Below, one piece after another: positions 14,517 to 20,929 of a stretch of 28,805 nucleotides of DNA. The notes below the pieces were generated by a model, which made no database searches, was not told the origin of the DNA, and saw only the letters and a program-made list of their open reading frames with translations. The DNA is taken from assembly GCA_023411715.1 (NCBI GenBank), contig JAEYOM010000090.1, positions 1-28,805 of the forward strand, written 5' to 3'. Positions within the stretch are counted from its first letter, which is position 1; every line of letters starts with the position of its first letter. This stretch comes from Bacillota bacterium (GTDB taxonomy: Bacteria > Bacillota > Clostridia > Acetivibrionales > DTU013). A program made the translations under genes and the position numbers.

Positions 14517-14556
14517 ATATCCGGAGCATTTGATTGACCTGATGGAGGTGGATACC

Positions 14557-15660
14557 GTGGATAGTGCTGAAACTGCAAATGCTATCGTTGTAAGCGACTT
14601 GAGGAAAGTATTCAGAACCAAAGTAAAAAAAGAAGGTTTCAGGGAGAGTGTCAAATCGATCATTAAACCTGAATATAAAGAGATCGAGGCGGTACGTGGG
14701 ATCAGCCTGGAAGTTCCGCGCGGGGGACTGGTCGCATTCCTTGGACCAAACGGAGCCGGAAAATCCACAACGATTAAAATGCTCACAGGAATATTGCATG
14801 CAACGTCGGGTAATATATCCGTACTTGGTTACGATCCGCAAAAGCAGAGAAAGGATCTATCATTCAGGATCGGCAGTGTTTTCGGGCAGAAATCGCAGCT
14901 TTGGTTTCATCTGCCGCCAATGGACAGCTTCAGGCTGCTCGGCGCGATCTATGAAATAGATGGCAAGGTGCTGGATTCAAGGATAAAAGAGATAGTGGAG
15001 CTATTCGAGATCGGTGATCTGATGGATACTCCCGTAAGAAAGCTTTCGCTGGGACAGCGTATGAGATGCGAATTTGCCGCTTCGATACTGCACAGGCCCC
15101 AGATCGTTTTCCTCGACGAGCCAACTATCGGCCTGGATGTGCTCGTCAAGCAAAAGATACGGGAGCTGATAATACGCCTCAATGAGGAAGAGAAGACTAC
15201 GATTTTTCTTACAAGCCATGATATAGGCGATGTTGAACAGCTATGCAGCAGAGCTGTGATAATCAACCACGGCAGGATTGTTCTAGACAGTTCTGTAAAA
15301 GCGTTGAAATATGGCTACCTCAAAAGAAAGATAATCGATGTGAAGTTCAGTGAATTGGTTGATCCGGACAGTCTTGAAGGACTCAATATAATTAAGAGAA
15401 ATGGGAAGGCAATGAAGCTCGAGGTGGATGAAAACGGCGGCATACAGGAGGTCATGTCACGTCTTATGCGGGCGGGAAGCATCCTTGATGTAACGATCTC
15501 GGATATCCCCATGGAGAAGATAATCGGCGATATTTACAGGGACAAGGATATCGGGGATACAAGTGACGGCGTCTGTGATGAATACAGTGACGTATATACA
15601 GAAGCGGAAACTGACGCGGATTACCATGCACAACCGGAAAAAGGAGGGAGCGGCTCATGA
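14557..15660 (+). CDS. ABC-2 type exporter, ATP-binding subunit
   Basis: A 367-aa ATPase for the two membrane subunits that follow. Walker A GPNGAGKST is at about 63-71, the signature is LSLGQRMRCEFAAS, Walker B is IVFLDEPTIGLD and the H-loop is LTSHD. The insertion KVKKEGFRESVKSIIKPEYK before the first beta strand marks the NatA/YadG-like branch paired with ABC-2 (DUF990-type) permeases. About 100 C-terminal residues follow the ATPase core, ending in an acidic tail. The start is set by GGAGGTG at 14544-14550, six bases before GTG 14557; upstream TTG and ATG (14530, 14542) are in frame but lie before or inside that site. ATGA overlap with the next gene. Confidence 0.9.
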   Translation: MDSAETANAIVVSDLRKVFRTKVKKEGFRESVKSIIKPEYKEIEAVRGISLEVPRGGLVAFLGPNGAGKSTTIKMLTGILHATSGNISVLGYDPQKQRKDLSFRIGSVFGQKSQLWFHLPPMDSFRLLGAIYEIDGKVLDSRIKEIVELFEIGDLMDTPVRKLSLGQRMRCEFAASILHRPQIVFLDEPTIGLDVLVKQKIRELIIRLNEEEKTTIFLTSHDIGDVEQLCSRAVIINHGRIVLDSSVKALKYGYLKRKIIDVKFSELVDPDSLEGLNIIKRNGKAMKLEVDENGGIQEVMSRLMRAGSILDVTISDIPMEKIIGDIYRDKDIGDTSDGVCDEYSDVYTEAETDADYHAQPEKGGSGS

Positions 15661-16448
15661 AAACCATGCGTAAATATATTCTGGTTGCCGAGGTAAGCAT
15701 CAGCAGCAACATGATATATGCCGCAAATTTTCTGGCAGGCACCTTCTTCTTTGCGCTGATAATATTCATATTTTTGCAGCTGTGGAACGCCATATCCCTC
15801 AACAATGGCTCCATGGAAGGCTATACGGTAAACAGGATGGTCTGGTATTACATTGCGGCCGAAATGGTTATATTATCGAAAAGCGATGTGTTCAGGAGCC
15901 TGAACGAAGAGATCCGCGGGGGAGGCATAGTTTACAAGCTCAACAAGCCGTACAGCTTCGTAGCGTACCAGTTTTCAGAAGGTATGGGCCAGACTGCCGT
16001 CAGGCTAATGGCGAACCTGCCCATTGGCATATTGGTAGGTTTCCTGTATGTAGGCGGGCTTGAGGGCTTTACGTGGCAATCGCTGCCTTTTGTAATCCTT
16101 TCTATTCTGCTAGGCATACTTCTCAACTTTTTCATGGATGCCTTCATAGGGATGACTGCCTTCTGGACGGAGGACAATTCAGCTTTTTACTGGATCACCC
16201 AGAAGCTGTCCTTCGTGCTGGGACTATTTTTGCCTCTGGAATTCCTGCCGGGCGCAATAAGGCAGATCGCGGTATTCCTGCCGTTTTCATATATTGCTTA
16301 TGCGCCGGCCAGGCTTCTGACGTCGTTTTCAAGGGAAGTACTGATGGATATATTGCCTGTACAGTTGTTTTACACTGCGTTTTTTGCGGCAATTACCGCA
16401 TGGATGTATATGAAGGGAGTGAAAAAGCTCAATGTCAACGGTGGCTGA
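15657..16448 (+). CDS. ABC-2 type exporter permease 1
   Basis: A 263-aa integral membrane protein with six predicted spans (hydrophobic stretches near 20-43, 58-72, 110-135, 145-170, 180-205 and 225-255). The N-terminal amphipathic stretch and the EEIRGGGIVYKLNKPYSF loop, with an ARG/GLU pattern next to a predicted interface helix, are typical of the ABC-2 permeases that go with NatA/YadG-type ATPases. It overlaps the ATPase gene by ATGA, has AGGAGGGAG as ribosome site, and overlaps the next gene by 17 bp. The substrate cannot be told; relatives export drugs, lipids or antibiotics. Confidence 0.82.
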   Translation: MKTMRKYILVAEVSISSNMIYAANFLAGTFFFALIIFIFLQLWNAISLNNGSMEGYTVNRMVWYYIAAEMVILSKSDVFRSLNEEIRGGGIVYKLNKPYSFVAYQFSEGMGQTAVRLMANLPIGILVGFLYVGGLEGFTWQSLPFVILSILLGILLNFFMDAFIGMTAFWTEDNSAFYWITQKLSFVLGLFLPLEFLPGAIRQIAVFLPFSYIAYAPARLLTSFSREVLMDILPVQLFYTAFFAAITAWMYMKGVKKLNVNGG

Positions 16449-17250
16449 TGGAAGAAAATATACCGTACGAAAGCACTTGAAGCTTATCTTGATGTATTTC
16501 AAATATAACCTGCAGGCTGCAATGGAATACAGGGCCAGCTTCATTGCACAGTCGATAGGCATGTTTCTGAATGATGCTTTTTTCTTATTCTTCTGGTGGG
16601 TCGTTTTCAGCAAAGTATCGTCTTTGGGCGGGTATGGCTTTAAGGACGTCATACTGATCTGGGCTCTGGCTGCATCGACTTTCGGGTTCCTGCACATCGT
16701 TTTCGGGAACGTGCGGCAGCTGTCAAGGATCATTATAAACGGCGAGCTCGATACTTACCTTTTGCAGCCTAAAAACGTTTTTATAAATGTACATTGCTCA
16801 AGGATGGATTTTTCGGCATGGGGCGATTTCATCTACGGGTATGTGCTGTTTTTCCTGATCTTTGGATTTGCCCCCTTGAAGCTGCTGCTGTTCACGCTAT
16901 TCGTAATTGCAGGCGGTCTGCTGACGGGCGCAGTCATGGCTTCGGCGGATACCCTGACCTTCTACATCGGGAATTCTTCCGCCATTACGAGGTTGGTAAC
17001 TGAATTCCTGATCAATTTCACACTGTATCCGGATAGTATATTTGGCAGGGAGGTAAAATGGATCATGTATTCGCTGCTTCCCGCTGGGTTTATAGTCTTC
17101 ATTCCGTTCAGGCTGATGTCCGCTTTCAGCTGGTATGGCCTTCTCGGCCTGTTGGCCGTTGATTCGGCCTATATATACCTGGCATGGCTGTTTTTCAACA
17201 GGGGCTTGAAGAAATACGAATCCGGGAACCTAATAACCACAAAATTATGA
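16432..17250 (+). CDS. ABC-2 type exporter permease 2 (DUF990-like)
   Basis: A 272-aa second permease, six predicted spans. The segment MEYRASFIAQSIGMFLNDAF, the LSRIIINGELDTYLLQPKN loop and the C-terminal FFNRGLKKYES are characteristic of the DUF990 permease group, which pairs with a second related permease and an ATPase. It begins inside the end of permease 1, so translation is coupled. The stop codon is followed at once by the left end of the 17254-18042 mini-element, and no terminator remains between them; the element may have landed in or near the operon's 3' end. Confidence 0.85.
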   Translation: MSTVADGRKYTVRKHLKLILMYFKYNLQAAMEYRASFIAQSIGMFLNDAFFLFFWWVVFSKVSSLGGYGFKDVILIWALAASTFGFLHIVFGNVRQLSRIIINGELDTYLLQPKNVFINVHCSRMDFSAWGDFIYGYVLFFLIFGFAPLKLLLFTLFVIAGGLLTGAVMASADTLTFYIGNSSAITRLVTEFLINFTLYPDSIFGREVKWIMYSLLPAGFIVFIPFRLMSAFSWYGLLGLLAVDSAYIYLAWLFFNRGLKKYESGNLITTKL

Positions 17251-17437
17251 ATTTGTCGCTTCTCATAAAGTTTGAAAAAAATAACGCCCAAATACCCAAT
17301 TCCCGTAGCTAAATCTCAAGTAATTTGAAAAAAAGGTAGTTAAAATTTCACTTTCTAATTTTGAATTTCACGAAATCTGTGGTTAATGCATATATTTATT
17401 ATGTAAACATATTAATGCAAAAATTGGAGGTGAGCTA

Positions 17438-17743
17438 ATGGAATCCAAATCAAAAAAGACTTGTCACTGTAACAATAATAAAATAGGACCTAAATTCAAG
17501 CTATCAAAAGTCAAGATATCACATAAGAAGACTTTGGCTATTGGCGTTGGTATGGCGGCTACAGCAGCTGGAGCGGCCGGGGTTGGTACAGTTGCTTCGA
17601 TGGCTGGGGCAGCTGGACTTGGCACGGCAGCTTCGATGGCTGGGGTAGCTGGTCTTGGCACGGCAGCTTCGAAAATAGGGATAGTTGCCTTGTTGAAATC
17701 TGGTAAACTGCATAAAATTTGTAAACATAAGTTTAAAAAGTAG
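17438..17743 (+). CDS. 101-aa glycine/alanine-repeat peptide (mini-element cargo)
   Basis: ATG 17438 behind the strong site TTGGAGGTGAG. The product has a basic N-terminus with a CHCNNNK motif, a hydrophobic centre of about 55 residues, and a Lys/His-rich tail (GKLHKICKHKFKK). The centre consists of three 12-residue units, AAGVGTVASMAG, AAGLGTAASMAG and VAGLGTAASKIG, coded by exact 36-bp repeats at 17573-17680. The GxGTxAS spacing resembles a glycine zipper as found in membrane-inserting peptides. No family is recognised; bacteriocin, toxin or stress peptide are guesses. It is the only gene inside the TIR-flanked element, which makes it probable cargo. Confidence 0.65.
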   Translation: MESKSKKTCHCNNNKIGPKFKLSKVKISHKKTLAIGVGMAATAAGAAGVGTVASMAGAAGLGTAASMAGVAGLGTAASKIGIVALLKSGKLHKICKHKFKK

Positions 17744-17776
17744 ATAATTAAAGAACTTTTCAATATTTCTAATCTC

Positions 17777-17805
17777 AAAATAAGTGGTTTTTTCTGGCTT
17801 ATTTT
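17777..17805 (+). terminator. Weak terminator after the glycine/alanine peptide gene
   Basis: AAAATAAG (17777-17784) pairs with CTTATTTT (17798-17805) around a T-rich loop. AT-rich and with only the stem's own T's, so moderate at best; it would work in both directions. Confidence 0.4.
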
Positions 17806-17864
17806 AATAAACCGGTGGCCTCTTATCATTTTACATTGTCCCTCAACTTTATATTAGCCTAGAG

Positions 17865-17890
17865 AGGTACATTATACATTCGGCTGATAA
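17865..17890 (+). repeat. Partial third copy of the 14.3-kb hairpin repeat
   Basis: AGGTACATTATACA then TTCGGCTGATAA matches the second tandem unit at 14376-14403 (AGGTAGATTATACA, GCC, TTCGGCTGATAA) with one substitution and loss of three bases. The loss removes part of the left hairpin arm, so this copy no longer folds the same way. It lies inside the mini-element. Confidence 0.55.
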
Positions 17891-17948
17891 AGTTGCCCTC
17901 ATTTGGTTATCGTAAACTGAGATAAATAGACATTTTTGACAGCATAGA

Positions 17949-17975
17949 AGAGCCAGTTCAGCTAGAGCTGGCTCT
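17949..17975. repeat. Inverted repeat inside the mini-element
   Basis: AGAGCCAG (17949-17956) and CTGGCTCT (17968-17975) form a perfect 8-bp stem around an 11-nt loop containing AGCT. No T run follows on either strand, so a terminator is unlikely. The 500-bp stretch 17744-18245 otherwise holds the right element end, the 18094 palindrome and the promoter of the next gene. Confidence 0.6.
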
Positions 17976-18093
17976 ATAACAAAAGAGTACCAATCCTTTT
18001 TAAACTTTATGAGACTTTTTTCAAATTTCATGAGAAATAACAAATTATCCGGCTTTTATCCGAAATCTCCCATAATCATCATGTATCTATTTG

Positions 18094-18107
18094 CATGATA
18101 TATCATG
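18094..18107. promoter_or_regulatory. 14-bp perfect palindrome, possible operator
   Basis: CATGATATATCATG lies 37 bp upstream of the -35 box of the carboxynorspermidine synthase promoter. Position and symmetry fit a binding site for a dimeric regulator; which one is unknown. Confidence 0.35.
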
Positions 18108-18144
18108 TCGATACCGCCGTACCATATATTGCAGCGCGAATATA

Positions 18145-18173
18145 TTGATTAATCGGATTATTTTTTGTATAAT
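18145..18173 (+). promoter_or_regulatory. Promoter of the carboxynorspermidine synthase/decarboxylase genes
   Basis: TTGATT at 18145-18150, 17-bp spacer, perfect TATAAT at 18168-18173. The message would start near 18180, 65 bp before the start codon. Confidence 0.75.
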
Positions 18174-18245
18174 CAACCTGATTGTAAACGAGATGACATA
18201 AATTCGTTATACCAATGGAAATGATTACAGGATGGGGGGGTTGAT

Positions 18246-19457
18246 ATGGGTAAGGCATTAATTATCGGAGCGGGCGGCGTGGCAAGTGTCGTAGCTCACA
18301 AATGCGCACAGAATTCAGATGTGTTCGGGGAGATCTGCATTGCAAGCAGGACCTTGAGCAAGTGCGACGCTATAAAGGTTTCTATAGAAAACAGGGTAAA
18401 AAACAGCCGGACTAAGATATATACGGCAAAAGTAGATGCGGATAAAACAGATATGGTAGTGGACCTGATCAGAAGCTTCAGGCCTGATGTAGTTATAAAT
18501 GTAGCGCTTCCATATCAGGATCTTACCATTATGGATGCCTGCCTTGAAACGGGCGTGCATTATGTCGATACGGCAAATTACGAGCCACCTGAAGTGGCAA
18601 AGTTCGAGTATAAGTGGCAGTGGGCCTATAGGGAGAAGTTCGAAAAAGCACATATAACCGCATTGCTTGGGAGCGGCTTTGATCCGGGTGTTTCAGGCGT
18701 TTTCTGCGCGTATGCCCAGAAGCACTATTTCGACGAGATCCATACGATAGATATACTTGATGCAAATGCAGGAGACCATGGCTATCCTTTTGCCACCAAT
18801 TTCAACCCTGAGATCAACATTCGCGAGATCACGGCAAAGGGAAGCTACTTCGAAAACGGCAAAGAGGTAGAGACGGAGCCTTTGGCTATAAAACAGGTCT
18901 ATAATTTCCCTGAAATAGGACCGAAAAACATCTACCTGCTCCACCATGAGGAAATAGAGTCGCTCGCAATAAATATAAAAGGCGTGAAGCGTATCCGTTT
19001 CTGGATGACCTTCTCGGACAATTACCTCAATCACCTGCGCGTGCTGCAAAATGTTGGAATGACATCGATAGAGCCCATAGAGTTCGAGGGCAGGCAGATA
19101 ATACCGCTGCAGTTCCTGAAGACATTGCTGCCCGATCCCGCGTCACTGGGACCGAGGACAAAAGGCAAGACGAACATCGGCTGCATTTTCAGGGGCGTCA
19201 AGGATGGCAAACCTGCGACATATTATGTGTATAATGTGTGCAACCACCAGGAATGCTATGCCGAGGTGGGTTCGCAGGCGATATCCTATACTACTGGCGT
19301 GCCCGCAATGATAGGCGCAATGATGATACTAAACGGGAGCTGGAAGAAACACGGAGTCCACAACATCGAGGAGTTCGATCCCGACCCGTTCATGGATGCG
19401 CTGAACAAGTGGGGCTTGCCGTGGAAGGAAGATTTTTCACCGGTCATACCTGAATAA
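18246..19457 (+). CDS. Carboxynorspermidine/carboxyspermidine synthase (saccharopine dehydrogenase family)
   Basis: NADPH-dependent enzyme joining aspartate semialdehyde to putrescine or diaminopropane, giving carboxyspermidine or carboxynorspermidine. The N-terminal Rossmann motif is IIGAGGVAS (residues 6-14). Family landmarks include VINVALPYQDLTIMDACLETG, HYVDTANYEPP, LGSGFDPGVSGVFCAYAQKH and the C-terminal YTTGVPAMIGA. The 403-aa length is usual. The product is passed to the decarboxylase encoded 85 bp downstream. ATG 18246 follows a G-rich site (GGATGGGGGGG). An 18-bp tandem duplication covers the stop codon without changing the protein. Confidence 0.94.
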   Translation: MGKALIIGAGGVASVVAHKCAQNSDVFGEICIASRTLSKCDAIKVSIENRVKNSRTKIYTAKVDADKTDMVVDLIRSFRPDVVINVALPYQDLTIMDACLETGVHYVDTANYEPPEVAKFEYKWQWAYREKFEKAHITALLGSGFDPGVSGVFCAYAQKHYFDEIHTIDILDANAGDHGYPFATNFNPEINIREITAKGSYFENGKEVETEPLAIKQVYNFPEIGPKNIYLLHHEEIESLAINIKGVKRIRFWMTFSDNYLNHLRVLQNVGMTSIEPIEFEGRQIIPLQFLKTLLPDPASLGPRTKGKTNIGCIFRGVKDGKPATYYVYNVCNHQECYAEVGSQAISYTTGVPAMIGAMMILNGSWKKHGVHNIEEFDPDPFMDALNKWGLPWKEDFSPVIPE

Positions 19458-19474
19458 CCGGTCATACCTGAATA
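19439..19474 (+). repeat. 18-bp tandem duplication across a stop codon
   Basis: ACCGGTCATACCTGAATA occurs twice head to tail (19439-19456, 19457-19474). The first copy holds the last codons and most of the stop of the carboxynorspermidine synthase gene; the second is outside the gene. Confidence 0.9.
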
Positions 19475-19542
19475 AGCGGAATATGCCGGCTGCATGCCGC
19501 AAAGTGCGGTACAACAGTATTAGCAGAATCTGAGGTTTGTAA

Positions 19543-20691
19543 ATGGATCTTGATATAAAATCACTGCCGACGCCATGTTATCTGGTGGATGAACGGCTTC
19601 TCAAAAAGAATCTTGAAATACTGCAGTCTGTCGAAGACAGGACGGGCTGCAGTATTCTTCTTGCTCAAAAAGGGTTTTCGATGTTTTCGGTGTACCCGCT
19701 GATAGCGAAGTATCTCAAAGGGGTCACTTCGAGCTCGCTTTCCGAGGCAAGGCTCGGTTACGAGGAAATGGGAAAGGAAGTTCATATATATGCTCCCGCA
19801 TATATTGATAACGAGTTCGACGATATATTGAAATACTGTGATCATATAGTGTTCAACTCATTCAACCAGTGGGACAAGTATAAAAACAGGGTAAAAGCAC
19901 ATAATTCATCGTCGCCTGGAAAAGTCGGCTGCGGGCTCCGCATCAACCCGGAGTATTCGGAAGTCGAAGTGCCGATATACAACCCCTGTTATGCCAACTC
20001 GCGCCTCGGTATTACACTGGCCAATTTCAGGCCCGATGAGCTTGACGGTATCGAAGGCCTTCATTTCCATACGCTGTGCGAACAGGGCTCGGATACGCTG
20101 GAACGCACGGTTAAGGTAGTGGATGAGAAATTCGGGAAATATATAAAAGGCATGAAGTGGCTCAATATGGGCGGCGGACATCACATTACAAAACCCGGCT
20201 ACGATATTGAAGCACTGATCCGTTCGATAATGTATTTCAGGGAGAAATACGGCGTTCAGGTATACCTTGAGCCTGGAGAGGCGATAGCGCTCAATACGGG
20301 CTTCCTTGTCGCTAGCGTACTGGATATCGTTGATAACGGTATGAAGATCTGCATAATCGACGCCTCGGCAGCCTGCCACATGCCCGACGTATTGGAGATG
20401 CCGTACAGGCCGGAGATAGCAGGCGCCGGACAGCCCGGGAAATATGAATATACCTATCGCCTGGGCGGCAACACCTGCCTGTCGGGTGATATCATCGGTG
20501 ACTATTCCTTCAAGAAACCTCTGAAGCCTGGAGACAAGCTGGTTTTCTGCGACATGGCGCATTACACGATGGTCAAGAACAACACTTTCAACGGCGTGAA
20601 TCTTCCGTCCATAGCGCTATTTAATGAAAAAGAAGGCGTCAGGGTCGTCAGAAGGTTCGGCTATGAGGATTTCCGAAACAGACTTTCATAA
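19543..20691 (+). CDS. nspC: Carboxynorspermidine/carboxyspermidine decarboxylase
   Basis: PLP-dependent fold-III decarboxylase finishing spermidine or norspermidine synthesis. LPTPCYLVDERLLKKNL opens the barrel and K43 in ILLAQKGFSMFS is the expected PLP lysine. LHFHTLCEQGSD and WLNMGGGHHITKPGYD bind cofactor and substrate, YLEPGEAIALNTGFLV is family-typical, and CHMPDVLEMPYRP plus GNTCLSGDIIGDY supply the C-terminal active-site part. The 382-aa length is normal. The start has TGAGGT seven bases before it. It follows the synthase gene without a terminator, so they share a transcript. No clear terminator was found in the 238 bp before the helicase gene. Confidence 0.95.
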   Translation: MDLDIKSLPTPCYLVDERLLKKNLEILQSVEDRTGCSILLAQKGFSMFSVYPLIAKYLKGVTSSSLSEARLGYEEMGKEVHIYAPAYIDNEFDDILKYCDHIVFNSFNQWDKYKNRVKAHNSSSPGKVGCGLRINPEYSEVEVPIYNPCYANSRLGITLANFRPDELDGIEGLHFHTLCEQGSDTLERTVKVVDEKFGKYIKGMKWLNMGGGHHITKPGYDIEALIRSIMYFREKYGVQVYLEPGEAIALNTGFLVASVLDIVDNGMKICIIDASAACHMPDVLEMPYRPEIAGAGQPGKYEYTYRLGGNTCLSGDIIGDYSFKKPLKPGDKLVFCDMAHYTMVKNNTFNGVNLPSIALFNEKEGVRVVRRFGYEDFRNRLS

Positions 20692-20929
20692 TCGGCTATT
20701 ATAATCTGTTTTCATAACTGGTCATAAAATAGTAATACGGCTTATGACGATTGGTTACAAAAGATCATCGATACTAATCATTCAGGACGATTTGAATAAT
20801 TGCAGATCCATTGTCAATAATTAGTAGACATATGGTTTTGTTATCATCCGTTATTGTCGCCATATGCGCCAAAGTATGATATGCTGTTCAGAGCCGGCAG
20901 TAAATTATTTATCTAAAAAGGAGAATTAA

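Larger units (their letters stand above)
14281..14518 (+). ncRNA. Structured leader RNA of the ABC-2 exporter operon, class unknown
   Basis: This 330-bp intergenic stretch is almost wholly structured. After the tandem repeats (14292-14406) come TATGCT (14415-14420) pairing with AGCATA (14441-14446) around a GGGC-GGAAA-GCCC hairpin, then GGGGC-GAAA-GCCCT (14447-14460), then a terminator just before the first gene. Promoter, structured RNA, terminator and exporter genes in this order are what a riboswitch or attenuator looks like. I tried T-box, glycine, SAM, ykkC, THF, cyclic-dinucleotide and yybP-ykoY patterns and none fits. The ligand or signal is unknown. Confidence 0.5.
17254..18042 (+). 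mobile_element. 789-bp non-autonomous transposon-like element (IS21-type ends)
   Basis: Begins TGTCGCTTCTCAT and ends, read inward from the right, TGTTATTTCTCAT. Counting three more bases on each side, 25 of 30 positions match between the inverted ends. Extra copies of the end motif TCTCATRAARTTTGAAAAAA lie inside: 17261-17280 and 17314-17333 on the left (plus), 17995-18014 and 18016-18035 on the right (minus). AATT flanks both sides (17250-17253 and 18043-18046), a likely 4-bp target duplication. TG...CA ends with repeated internal sites and 4-bp duplications fit the IS21 family, but no transposase is encoded. Cargo is the 101-aa peptide gene. Confidence 0.6.

Noticed and set aside
14281..14518. 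Leader read as a T-box, ykkC, yybP-ykoY, glycine or cyclic-dinucleotide riboswitch
   Set aside because: None of the conserved strands of those classes is present; kept only as an unassigned structured leader.
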